A stretch of DNA of 64,000 bases from Wuchereria bancrofti (taxonomy: Eukaryota; Nematoda; Chromadorea; Rhabditida; Onchocercidae): the NCBI GenBank assembly GCA_005281725.1, contig SSBO01000003.1, positions 3,647,824 through 3,711,823 on the forward strand, read 5' to 3'. The stretch's first letter is position 1, and each line of letters starts with the position of its first letter. A program made the translations under genes and the position numbers. Of this stretch, positions 26,601-39,012 are shown piece after piece. The notes below the pieces were generated by a model, which was given only the letters and a program-made list of their open reading frames with translations, had not been told where the DNA came from and did no database searches.

Positions 26601-27649
26601 TTAACAATTCACATATTTAATTAATCAAAAAAAAGGAGAAAAAACATATCGAAGTAATGTGGCAATTTTTATAGGCTAAAATAAGTGATTTTGGTATGTC
26701 ACGCGAGGGGACAATTTATAAGATGAAAACGTCGAAAAAAGTACCAATCAAATGGACAGCACCAGAAACTATTGCTACATTTGTTTATAGTTTGAAAACA
26801 GATGTTTATTCATTTAGTATAATGATATGTGAAATATTCACTGATGGTGAAGAACCGTACAAAGGATTGACTAATTCAGAAGTTAAAAAAATGGTTATTC
26901 ATATGAATCATTTGTCATCTTTGCTTTTTCTTTTTTGTTTTTGTACTTTTGTTTTTTTGAATAAAATTATGATATATGAAACATATAATTTAGGTATTAC
27001 GAGGAGAAAGGATGGAAATACCGGAAGCACCTGATGGTATATCATCATTAATTCGACATTGCTGGGATCAAAATGCGTCATCTCGTTGGACAATGAAAGC
27101 GGTAGTAATTTTTTTTTCTTTTTTATCAAAACAAGTTGATAACTTTCAGATCAAAAGAATGTATAACATATGTAAGTAAAATGAGCAAAAATTTTAGAAA
27201 TGTTTACTTTTTTCTGTTCTCTTTGCCCTTTTTAAAAAAAAAAATCAAAAAAAGCAAATGGTAAATATTTAAAAATTGTTTGAAATTTTGAATTGGCTTA
27301 ATTAAGCTTTAGATTGCTTAACAGATTTGAGATGCAAAAATATATATATACAATTATGATAGAAATTTTTGCTTTTTTTGATATTATATGTGCGCTTGTT
27401 TACATATTATATTTGCTTTTCCTATGCTTCAAAATAATTTTTTTTAAGGCAGTGAAAAAATTGGAAAAAATTGCTAAGCAAATTAATCCTCAAGGACTAC
27501 AATTGGACAATGTAACAGCAATTGCATTGGATTCAGGCAAAGATATGAGCTCATCCAAGAAAGCTATTAATTCCATTAAAAAAAGCACATCCTTAAAAAG
27601 CATTCCAGATAGTCCGACAATACAACATTTGGTAAGCACTCCTAATTGA
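23639..27649 (+). CDS. SH2-domain non-receptor tyrosine kinase (nematode FER-like family)
   Basis: Exons 24059-24168, 24359-24457, 24631-24768, 25488-25649, 25886-26047, 26285-26461, 26675-26893, 26994-27101 and 27449-27649 join in phase. A probable first exon is 23639-23672 (MAEKSSK...), the only ATG I found that supplies the needed phase; without it the gene is 5'-incomplete. The protein has about 469 residues. The SH2 domain runs from [10 protein letters not shown] through GDFLVRV (phosphotyrosine Arg) to [12 protein letters not shown]. The kinase has [12 protein letters not shown] (catalytic Lys), the EAR Glu, [11 protein letters not shown] and APE, so it should be active; the usual DVWSFG reads DVYSFS. 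SH2 followed directly by kinase, with no F-BAR domain, is the compact form greatly expanded in nematodes, often linked to sperm or embryonic functions. A basic Ser-rich tail follows. CATTTGGTAAGC near the stop is also a good donor, so a longer isoform is possible. Confidence 0.9.
25295..25347 (+). pseudogene. Frameshifted copy of part of kinase exon 4
   Basis: These 53 bases match 25515-25566 inside the real exon ([17 protein letters not shown]) with three substitutions and one inserted T that breaks the frame. It sits 193 bases before the intact exon, in its preceding intron, with no acceptor of its own. Confidence 0.8.
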
Positions 27650-29338
27650 TATAATAGCTAACAAATATAGTTTACTGATGTAAAAAGAAATTAATTAATT
27701 AATTAATTAATTATTAAATGCATACTTTATTCAAAGTTTTTTTTAACACTTAATTTCAATTAATTACTCAATGGCAATCAATAAAATGTATCATTAATTT
27801 GAAAAATTTCGATCAAATTTGATATACACAAAGAAATAAATAAGGCGTATAAAGTTAACACATACGAGTAAAATTAAAATAATATAAAATTATAAGTATA
27901 ACTAAAAAAATTTTTTTTTACCATTTAAAAGAAGAGAAAAAAGAATTTATCATATTAATGATTTCATTTAACTTTTAGAATAAAAGATTGCAAAACAAGA
28001 AAAAGAATAAATGATATTATTTTTCCTTCTCATTTTATGCCAATGAACTGTTTTAGTATTTCATTTCATTTCAATGATACTATATAATTTTAAAATGTTA
28101 ATTGCACTGCATATAATTAATAGGCGAAATATCTTAAAAAAGATTGTGAAAAAAAATCTAACAGTGCAATATACTTAAGCCTATTCAATTTCTCTGATGT
28201 AATAATTTTCCTAAGTTAATATTTAAATTTTCTGATGTGTTATTTCATTTCTTGATATTTAATGAAAAAAAAAAAACAGAAAAAGATACTAATAATGGAT
28301 GAAACAAGAAAAATAAAAAAAAATAAAACTAAAAAATTTTTTGACCGTATTTAAAGCAAGTTGAGATATTTTAAAAACAGTTGAGGTAAATTAAGAAATT
28401 CAAAATTGTTGCATAATTTAATCCAAAGATAACAAAATTTTGCATTTATTTTTGAATAGATAATTTTTATACAAAAAACTTTGCAACATTAGTGAAAAAA
28501 AATCAGCTAATCACTAATCAATCAATCAATAGTATTACTATAACAACAGAACTTTAAAATTATTATAGTTTGCAGTTGAAATCATACGCCAAAAACATTT
28601 GTAAAAGAAAAAAGATGAGGTCAAAGGTTATACAGTAACGTATAATTCCGTAAAGCATATCAAATAGCCTTTTAAGAAAGGAAAAAAAAACACACATATA
28701 TATTCAAACATACAGTTCAAAGTACATTTGAAACTATGCTTTGTAAACGACACGTTAATTAGTTTTCGATTGTAAACAATAGCAGAAAAAAAATTGAGGT
28801 CAAATATCAAAGCGATTAAAATTTTTTCTTTAAAGTAGAGGTAATTAAACAATAAGTGCAACAGTTAGTAGTGTGTGATTTTCATTTTTTTTAGCAATAT
28901 TTTAAACGTTCTGTTTAAAAAAAAATTTTTTTTTTGCTGGAAATTCTTGAATTACATTATCCTCAATAATAAATATATTCTTTTTTTTTGGAACATTAAA
29001 TCGGAATTTGAAATAATTGAAAAGAAAGTTTTTAAAAAAAGTAATTAGTAAACTGAAAAAATTCAACTAATTGGAAAATTTCTTCCTCTAAAAATTTGTA
29101 TGAAATAAATTTCCTAATGAAAATGATAATTGCATTATGAAGTATTATTTCATTATCACTGAAATTATCTTTTTTCTTTTTCCTCTCTCTTTCTTTCATT
29201 TTGTTAGAATATAACAATAGTAGAAAGATAGAAATGCAGTAATGATTAATTTTCTCCTTTTTTTTTCTAGAAAATTTTCCATTTTTTATTTTTTCTCGAA
29301 AATTTTTCTTTGAAAAAAAAAAAAAAAGAAAACTATCT
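27650..29338. other. Intergenic stretch between convergent genes
   Basis: Separates the ends of the kinase gene (+) and the bZIP gene (-). AT-rich, with ATTA repeats at 27690-27715 and A/T runs. AGGTCA-A-AGGTTA at 28618-28630 resembles a DR1 nuclear-receptor site. Bases 29285-29290 read AATAAA on the - strand, about 50 bases after the bZIP stop. No exon seen. Confidence 0.6.
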
Positions 29339-32300
29339 TTAAAGAATGTTAGCATTTTTAGCCGCATGTAATGCTTTAAGTTGTTCCAATTCTTGATTTA
29401 AACGACTCATCTCACGTCGAAGTTCATCATTTTCCGCTTCCAATTGTTGCGCTCGTTTGCTACGATATTCAAATTGAGCGCGACGATTTGCGCGACATCG
29501 TTTTGCTGCTTCATTATTACGCCGTCGACGATCAATGTACTGTTGCTAAAAATACTTCCTTGTAGTAATAAAGAAATATTTCCAAAAAAATTTAAGTTAT
29601 CAATTTTAAATTAGAATCGAATAATTGCAGCATTAATATGAATGAATAATCGATAATGTTTGATAATGTTACCTTGCTAGATGGTCGCGAGCGTAAAGCT
29701 TTAACAATTGCGGAATGTTTTGGTGCTGGACTAAGCTGTGATCTCATTGAATCAGTTGTACTGTTATTACTGATTGGTGATTCCATACTATCACTGCTAT
29801 CACTTTTAGTTGTTTTACCGGAATACATTCCGTCCGGCTTAGATGATACATCTGATATCACAGTTCGTGTTCCTGGTACTGTTAAGGCAGTACTCAAATT
29901 TACTGCCAAACTACTCAAACAGTTTTTCAAATCATTCTGCAAACAAATTATTTCATTCAACAAATTGAAATTTCAAAATAAAATTTCTTTTTGAAACTAT
30001 ACGATCGACTTAAATTTCAATAATTTGCACAATTTCAGCTATGAAAGCACAATAGCAAAATAATGGAAGCTTCGGACGATGTTGCAGTTTGTTTTTACAA
30101 TGCTGTTGAGGGAGCTAAACTATTTAAGCTTTCTAAATTAGTTATTAAGTTTCAAATTAATGTTGCATTTCAAGAAGATAGATAATTGACTTATCAACTT
30201 TAAGAATTAAAGGAAAGCCACATTTTGTATTGTTTTATGATAATACAATTTAAATAAATTTGAGTTTCAAATTATATATATTAAAAGAACTTTTTTGTAA
30301 TTTTAACTAAGGGAAAATATCATTTTTTTTTTTTTTTTTTTGTATTTAGTTTACATCTTTGGGTGATGAATTGTTGAGACCGGAATGAGTGTCGGTTCGA
30401 CTTTGTGCAACTAATGGTGAGGTTCGTTTAGTGGAAAGTAATGAGCCAAGCAAAGATCGTGGTTTATCATCCGTATCACTTTCTCTGGCTTTATCTGAAG
30501 AAGATGATGATTGTGCTAAAGTATCGTTCGATATTTGCTGTTCCGTTTCAATTTCTGTTGATAAATCCGGTTGTCGTTCCAATAATTCATATCGTAAAAT
30601 ATGTGATGATGAATCAGATGATGTTTCTATAAAAATGATGGATGAAATGATGCATTATGATATATTATCATATATTCATCGATCATATCAGTGATATATT
30701 ATCAAATAAGCAACCTTTATGAATAGTACTATGCATTGAGTAATCTAATGGTGTAATATCAGCTGTTGACGAATCAGGACTATAACTTTGCGTGGAACTT
30801 GTTGGATCACGCGAACTATGAAATGGTTGAAAAGCACCATGTCCAGAAGAAATTGTTGTTAATCCAGATGATGAACAATAATTCTGAAATAAATTTTTTT
30901 TTTCTTTTACACAACAAATAAATCTATTATAGAATGAAAAAAAAAAAAAAGGTCACGTCAAATATATCAAATGATACGTATCTGCTTCATACATTTATGT
31001 CATTGCTAAAATTAAGTTAAATTAACATTTTAAAAATTTATGAAAAATATTACTTTATTAAAATTAATGTATTATGTGTTAAAAGTAGTAACCTGTTGTA
31101 CTTGTTGTAGTGCAGCTTGAAGAGTGCATATTTGTAATGCAGGAAGTTGCTGTGCTGCAGATGCAGACACTTGTGATGTAGCATTAGCACCTGCAGGTGT
31201 TAAAAGTGATGTTGGAGCAGTCACAGATGATGGAAAAATTGGTGATGGAACAGAACCGGATGATGTAGTAAGTAAAGGTGTGGCAGTAAATAAATGTGTA
31301 GGAAACATTGCTGGTAATTTTGATGGTGGTACAATGACATTTGCCAAATTAGCTGCAAGTGTTGTCACCGATGAAACTGGTAACGATGGTACTGTTGGTA
31401 TCATCACATCAATATTATTCTTTCTTTGTGCTGTTGATACAATGACAGTATCATGAGCGGCAGATGTTACCAGGCGCAATGTTTGTTGTTCTTGCTGTTG
31501 TTGTTGTTGTTGTTGCTGTTGTTGTTGTTTTTGTTGTTGTTGTTGCTGTTGTTGTTGTTGCTGTTGTTGTTGTTGCTGTTGTTGTTGTTGTTGTTGTTGC
31601 TGTTGTTGTTGTTGCTGCTGTTTCAATCGATTCCTTAGTAGATTATTTTCTTTAGTTAATTCGAGTAGCTTTTGTTCCATAATCTAAAATTTAATTCGAA
31701 AAATTTAAATTTACAAATCTACATGAATTTGAAATACATAAATGTTACATTTATTTACCATCATTTACTTTTTTTCTTTTCATTCTACCAGGAATTCGTA
31801 TACTTCACAGTGAATAAAAAAAGTGTATTTTAAATATTGCAAATACCATATCATTCATACGACGCCTCTCACGTGACTTCTTTGTAATATCGTTGTTATG
31901 ACGTCGTTTTTCACAAAACATATCATCTCGAATACTTTCGTTTATGGATGGCCTGCTCCAGAATATATTTTTTTTTTTGTTAAGAAATAATCGAAATTTT
32001 TTAAAAAGTTTTTAACATCTTTATTTTATCTCGTTTATCATTTTTTTCCTTTTTTTTATGAGCAAATACGGTAACAATTAAATCTTATCTTTATATCTCA
32101 ATTAAATTCATTGGGGTTTTTTATCTTTTATTCTTATATTTCTAAAATTTGATTAAGTAAAATCAAGAAAATTTTATGAAATGAACAAACCGCCTATTTG
32201 AATTGATATTAGATGGTGCTGGTGAAATGGAAGTTTCAGAACTATTCGATGAATCAGATGGTCTTCGATCTATGTGATTAGTTGAACAGATTAGATTCAA

Positions 32301-32360
32301 ACCTCGTAACGATGAAGATGAATGTGAGCTTGAGCACGATTCAATATCTAATCCATCCAT
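29339..32360 (-). CDS. Transcription factor with two bZIP domains and a polyglutamine tract
   Basis: Seven exons, read on the - strand: 32360-32191, 31952-31847, 31683-31093, 30883-30715, 30626-30355, 29936-29673, 29545-29339. Every junction keeps phase, giving 592 residues. The first bZIP has basic residues 70-88 (CEKRRHNND then KKSRERRR) and a zipper with M94, L101, L108 and a-position N105; it resembles the NFIL3/CES-2 group, but the signature alanine pair is I79-T80. It is followed at once by 30 Gln, Lys and 12 Gln. A Ser/Thr/Pro-rich middle follows. The second bZIP is at the C terminus: DRRRRNNEAAKRCR (530-542) and leucines 559, 566, 573 and 580. The start ATG lies eight bases after an ATTGCAG acceptor. 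Two genes transcribed as one, or isoforms that use one domain each, cannot be excluded. Confidence 0.85.
31492..31620 (-). repeat. CAA/CAG trinucleotide tract coding polyglutamine
   Basis: Thirty Gln codons (31620-31531), one Lys codon (31528-31530), then twelve more Gln codons, mixed CAA and CAG, starting directly after the first zipper of the bZIP protein. The opposite strand shows long Leu and Val/Ala frames that are artefacts of this tract. Confidence 0.95.
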
Positions 32361-33284
32361 TACTCATCTGCAATTATCGCTTACCTTTATTTTTAATTTA
32401 CTCATTTTTAATATATTATCACAATTTTGTCATTTAAATGATGCTATTTGGATGAAAAAGAAAAAAAAGAAATTAAGGCAAATAATAAATTGAATCAGGC
32501 ATCATTGCTTTATTTAATTTTTCTCTTTTTTTCAATTAAAATGATTTTAAATCAATAATTTTACATACGTATAAACTAGAGTTGTAGAAAAAAAAATAAC
32601 ACAAATAAACAACGAAATAAAATGTTACCATCTTCAATTACTTTGTAATTTATTTTAAAAAATTTCATAATTGCAAGTTAATGAATTTTATTATTTAATG
32701 TTGACACTCAATTATATTGCTTAAATTGATAAAAGTAGTGTATAAGTGCAAGGTGTCGGCACTTATTAATTAAAAATCATTTTTATATTAATGCTCAAAG
32801 AGATGGAACGATTTCACGATAACTTATCAATAAAAATGGTGTTAATAATTTGAGCAATGATATTAACACGGTAATGATAAAGATAATTATCATCTAGGAT
32901 GTATGAAAGATATGATAAAGATATTGGCTATAAATGAATTTGAAAGCAGACATATGCCATGGTAATAATTATGTGATATTAATGCCAAAAATAATAGTGG
33001 TGATGCTAGAGATAGTAATTAATGATTAATAATAATGATGATCAATAATAGTGATTCTAATAACATTAATAATAAGTAGTAACAATGGCGATAATAATAA
33101 ATAATAATGATAAATAATAATAATAAGGTTATAGTAATATAAAAACAATGATAGTGATGACGTCATAGGGATGATTATAATGATAATGAAGTTTAGTGAA
33201 AACAAGTTTCTCGGGAAGTGAAAGATGAAAATGGAAGTGGAACTGGATACAGTAATGACACCGACGATGATTGGTAACCAAGAG

Positions 33285-33287
<3 letters not shown>

Positions 33288-33317
<30 letters not shown>
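33288..33317. repeat. TG microsatellite
   Basis: About 15 TG units. Confidence 0.95.
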
Positions 33318-33320
<3 letters not shown>

Positions 33321-36264
33321 TGGACCATCATTGAATTCGATTTGAAAAACAAGATTTTCTAAGTGTGGGTGTCTCGATGGAATTACATCGATTTCGTCCA
33401 TAAATAATAACAATAACAATGACCGGTTACGGTTTCACATAACCGGATATTGATATAAAAAAGAAAATGAAGGTCATTTAATTCTACGTATATACTTGCT
33501 AATGCTTTCACTTATTCATTTATCTAAATAAAAAAGAGAGAGGAAAAATCATTTCTGTTATTCTGTTTTACGTTTATTTTACTAAATCTTTAAAAGTAAG
33601 TTTGTTGAATAAAAATTAAGTGTCTAAAAATTGGTGCAATCAAGCTAGATGCTTCTTTTTTTTTTTTTCATTTCTATGTTTAGACACTATTTTTTATTGA
33701 ATTTTATGCGAACGTTTTAGATCATAAAAAAAATGATATCAAATTTGAAATTATCATTTTTAAATGAATTTTAAATGATTTAAATTAACACTGCGCATAA
33801 TGATTCAAATTGGTTGTTACCACTGAAAAAATATGTATGTAATCCGTATATGTTAGTTGCACTCGTATGATCAGATGTATAATAACTTTTTTCCAGATGC
33901 TTTTGTATACTTAATTTCTCCAAACCTAGAATTAATTCAAATTATTATTGGAATAATCAATAATCAAACGACTTGGAATTTATTCATTGAAATATTTTCT
34001 ATCAATTATCAATTTTGGATTATATTTAGCATTAGAAACTTTTTCTTTTCCTTTCTTTTTTTGACAGACAATAAAGCTTGCCTGAATTATATAGAACAAG
34101 ACCAGTTACAAACGATATATTTGTATTATTTTCATCATATGTCGAATGATCATATCGCTTTGTTAATTTTACTTTTCTCCTCTGAACATATCTAAAATAC
34201 CATTAGTAATGCTAAAATAAGCTCGCATTGTTTCAGAAAATTGTTGAATAAATTCGGAAAGTTTGCGATAAATTTCGTAAAGGTAAAGGTTTTGAAAATT
34301 AATTTTGATGAAGTTAGCATTAAATAATTATTAAATAAAAATATAATAAATAATTTATTCATAGTATTTTGAATGATATTTTTTCATATCTCAGAGAGAA
34401 AAAAAGAAAGAAAAGAAAATTATTTGAAAATTCTCAAAAAAAAAATATATAAAAATTATTTGTTAGATGACTTTATCTACATCTGATGATTTCTGATAAT
34501 TCTCTTGTCTGCAATAATTTCGGATAACTCATGGTATATTATGGTAATGATGATCATTCCCGGACAATTCCGCTATATTTGCTATAAACTCTAGATGATT
34601 TGTATTATATATGAAAATTCTAAATAATCTAAACAATTCTGGTACATCTGATGATTATAAATAATTCCGGTAGGAAATCTGAATGTTATTTGTTTCCTTT
34701 TTTTTTCTCCCAATTCATATCATCCATACATAATAAACTTTTTTTCTCTCATCATTCTTCTCCAAACGTAAAATTATCGAAATAATATAGGAAATTAAAT
34801 AGCGCATAGTAAGAGAAGTGAAAATCACATAGGGCGCAATTGTAATGTTAAATGATTAGTTACAAGGTCATTTACTTCATGCGCAAATGTATTTGTGTTT
34901 TTTTTTCTTTCCTTTCTCTTTCTTCCTTTCCCTTCTTCTTCTTCAGTATTACTACAGTGTACATTTTGCATCTGAGACATAATGGCAAAAAAAGAACCCC
35001 GTCCAAACAGTATGTCCGTGTTTTGGGCCTGTTATCTAATATTAGTACATAACAATCACACCTGTCTATATATTCGAATGTGGGAATTAGCCTTGAAATG
35101 ACAGGTAGAAATGGATGAAAGATGAAGGAAGTGGAAATGAATCAAATGAAATGAAAGGAAGGAACGAATGGGCAAAAGAAGTGATAGAAAAATAAAAAAA
35201 AAATTGATCAGTAGAGAATTTCCATTTCAATCGTAAAGAAAGACTTTTTTTTTGGATCAAAAAAAAGAAAAAAAAACTATTTTCCAAGGTAACAATTGAT
35301 TATTGCAAAAGAGATTTCATTCCTCAAATTTATGCATTTCCAATTTTTTTTTGTTGTGCGGTAAAATTGAAATATCAGAAATATATATGTAAATATGAAG
35401 TAGCTCAATAGACTTAAAGGAACTTTTTTATGGCGTTAAATTTTATAGCTAAAATATACTTTGATATTAAGAGAAAATTTTCTGATTAGAACACATTAGA
35501 AATAAATTTAATTGAAACTATTCATTAATATATCTTAATTTGATTATTTTCGATTTAAATTGTTACTGTTACTTTTGATTATTTTCGATTTAAATTGTTA
35601 CTGTTACTTCACTATTTGATTAAATATTTGGCATATTTAGTGTATATAATTAAATGTAACAAGAAACCAGAATATTAAGTATGAAATAAATTCATAACTG
35701 GTAACTTTCAGATAGAATAATTCAAATAACTGAATAAAACTAAATAAATTGCTAAGTTTTCACATGTATTTAAGAGTAGGGCTTTGTAATTTGAAACGCT
35801 GTTTGGAACTAATTAAATAAGCATTATAAAAATATGAATATAAGTTATCAATTTCATTCGTAATATTTTAATTCCGCTTATGAAATTTACATAATGCAGT
35901 TGAGAGTGTAAGGAGTAACAAGAAATCAAAATTACATAAGTATAAATTAATTACATATGTGTACAGATTAGTTGTAAGTGAAAAGTAGCAAAATTAAAAA
36001 AAAAATGTTCCATTTTTTTTTCTGTTTGATTTTGAAAAACGCTCATTGCCATAAAAATTGTAAAATGAAGGAATATAACGTATTTTACTAGTGAAATTCA
36101 AATAATTCAATCAAACAGCTGAAAGTTGTAAATAAAATTTTATTTTTTAAAAATTTAATAGAAATGACTCAAATTAATGAGTCAATTGATGAATAAATTA
36201 TGAAAAGATTGAAAAATTGATACAAATAGTGCATGGCGTGTATGTCTCTATCTGTGTTTGTGTC

Positions 36265-36332
36265 CGTGTGTGTGTGTGTGTGTGCGTGTGTGTGTGCGTG
36301 TGTGTGTGTGCGTGTGGGTGTGTGGTGTGTGG
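36265..36332. repeat. Interrupted TG microsatellite
   Basis: TG repeats broken by several CG steps (GTGCGTG), 68 bases, directly before the AGGTCA cluster. Confidence 0.95.
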
Positions 36333-36342
36333 AACAGTGAAC

Positions 36343-36400
36343 AGGTCACTGGAAGGACAAGCAGGGTCAGATTCCCGCCTCTGTGACCTTCGTAAGGTCA
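36343..36400. promoter_or_regulatory. Cluster of nuclear-receptor-type half-sites
   Basis: AGGTCA (36343-36348), AGGGTCA (36363-36369), TGACCTT (36384-36390) and AAGGTCA (36394-36400) occur within 58 bases. The last two form a perfect 7-base palindrome with a 3-base spacer (an everted repeat). The stretch is GC-richer than its surroundings. It lies about 4 kb upstream of the bZIP start. The sites are seen; regulatory use is inference. Confidence 0.4.
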
Positions 36401-38458
36401 ATGTCATTAATCGTCATATTATATGTATATCCTGCTTGCTATTCATTATTTTTTGATTCAAATTTGTCAGGAATATAATTGATTTCACTCACCTTTTGAT
36501 TATGAAAAATTCTTTATACTGAAATTAGCAAAATGAAATTTTTAAAATAAATGAAAAAGAAAAAAGATATAAGTAAATTAGGAACGAAAAAAAATTGAGA
36601 AAAAAAGTTCTGTAGAAAACAAATTTAAAGCATAGATAGAAAGAAAGAATGGAAAATTAATAAATAAACTGAACTTGCCAATTTTTAAAAATAAAAATTA
36701 AAAAAAATTAAAATATTTGTGAAAAACAAATTTGTTAAATATAAAAATTATAGCCAAAGAAAGAAAGCATAAAATAAAGTTTAGTCAGTTTTACTATTTT
36801 AAAATATAATTTACTTTGCAGTTTGTTTTCATACATTTCACATTACATCGTATTCATAATTTAAAATTTATAATATAGCTTTGTTGAATTGTCATTTTCT
36901 AAAATTTTCAAATGAGTTAACGGTTTGATTTGATCTATTGATAATATCTTGTAAAAAAATTCTCGTCTTTGTTTGTAATGAAAATAATGACGGAATTTTA
37001 AAATGAAAAGAGTAAACATTTAAATAAGAAATGGTTAGTAAATTTAATTGTATAAGTTAATTTTAGTAATGTCAAGTTCTTTCATTTGAATGCGATATTG
37101 ATTTACATGAAAAAATTTTTAAATTGCTACATGGGTCAACAGTAAAAGAGATAGTATGTGTTTAAAAAGGAAGATCAGGCAATTGTTATATGTGCCATAA
37201 AAATGGCTGAGAATGATATTTGCGCTCGATACCAATTTTTCAACAATTTAAAATCTGTTTTAATTTTGTTAAAAATGCATTCTGTTCCATTATATTACTA
37301 ATCAGTACTCAATCAAATAGATACATTTCTGAACTTTAGTCAAAAAACGACAAACAGATTAATGACTATTGGAAGTGACATGACCAAAAGGCACTCGGAC
37401 ATGACGTCCAACATGACTTCGAAAAAATCGCTGACAGATGTCTGGCGCACCAAAAAAAAAAAGTTAAGAGATATAAGGAGAGACAACACATGTCTTCGTA
37501 TCATAATCCACTGTCACTCGACACAGCAGGAGACATAAATGACAATTTATTCTCAGCGCAGACGAGCGTTGTCACCTCTATCATGTGGACATGAGAAAAA
37601 AACTCTTTGTGACAAATGGAAGACAGTATAAAGTTGCTTTCTTAAGTTTGAAACATTATCAACTATAATCTTTCTAGGACAACAAATGTATATATATCGC
37701 TATTGTGAATTTTCGATAATTTGTTTTTTATCCAAGATCATAGTTTAATTGAAAATTACATCTTAGCTAATTTATTAAATAACATGTGCTTTTCGTGTCA
37801 TAACAAATTGAATAATAGTAGCATATAGTTGAAAACAGGAAAGTGAGAAATAGACGTACGAAAAATGAGGAATAAACGCAAAAAAAATAGTCAGAATAAA
37901 TGGTTAAATGTGCGCAAAAAAGAAGGAAGAAAACAAATTTTTAAATTTTATAGTTAAATTTCTAAACTGTAAAGCATATAAATAATAACATTGATGTGAA
38001 ATAGAAGAATTAATTGTAATGAATTGAAATAAAGTGAAATTTTTAAGGAAAATATTGTAAAAATAATTGAATGAAACAAGAATGGAATAAGATGAAGCGT
38101 TAAAGAAATGATATAAATGAGAGATGAAAGATAAAATAATATGAGTAAAAGATATATGATAAAGTAACACTGTAATACAGGTAATAAATGATGGGAAAAA
38201 TCATGGAAAGAATGTGAAATATATTGATATACACCTCAAAGATTTCATCATTTAACAATAAAAAATTGAGGATTGAAATAGGATGAGTGAGGTTAACAAT
38301 TGTATAAATTCATCAATTATGGTGACATCGAGGTAGATTGAGGGCGGGGGAAAGGGTACTGTGCTGCTGTCCCTTGCTGAATAAATAAGAAAAAATGTTG
38401 CTGCATGCGGGAATTTGAATGAAAAAGTGGAAATAGACCAATGCGAACATAATTTATA

Positions 38459-38570
38459 CATACAATATACCATACATATGCACACATACACACACACATA
38501 CACACACATACACACACACATACACACACACATACACACACGCACACATACACACACACATACACACACC
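38459..38570. repeat. CACACATA / CA repeat
   Basis: About 110 bases of CA repeats with regular TACACA interruptions. It yields spurious Cys/Val frames on the - strand. Confidence 0.95.
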
Positions 38571-38934
38571 ACGTATATATACTGAATACGTATGATATTT
38601 CACGTCAATTTAAAATTTGAACATTAAAAATTTTGATGGCATATTAAAAATCTATGTTCTAATGATTAATTTTATGCTGTATAAGAAAAATTTCCTCAAA
38701 AGCTATGGTTTTTTTTTCTTTTTTCTTTTTGTAATCTAATAATTCGAAAAACATTAATTTTATACTATGTAAATTTGTATTTTTGTAACTGCAAAATTTA
38801 AACTGAAAAGTAAAATTTTAGCAATTTTTTTCTGAAAATTATCAAAAATGCATTATAAAGTTTCTCTTTCAATTTTCCAAGGATATAATTTGTTCTAATT
38901 TGATTAAATCCAATAGAATATAATTGAAAAATAA

Positions 38935-39012
38935 CAATAACAACGATAATAATAACAACAACAACAGCAACAACAACGATAACAATAACAACAACAATAA
39001 CAATAACAATCA
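38935..39012. repeat. AAC/AAT trinucleotide tract
   Basis: Alternating AACAAC and AATAAC units with a few AGC and GAT steps. Confidence 0.9.

Noticed and set aside
31453..31655. Poly-Leu and poly-Val/Ala frames on the + strand
   Set aside because: They are the antisense reading of the polyglutamine codons in the bZIP gene.
36198..36456. His/Thr and Cys/Val frames over the TG tract
   Set aside because: Products of reading a dinucleotide repeat; no splice structure or family motif.
38252..38572. Cys/Val-rich frames on the - strand
   Set aside because: Created by the CA repeat at 38459-38570.
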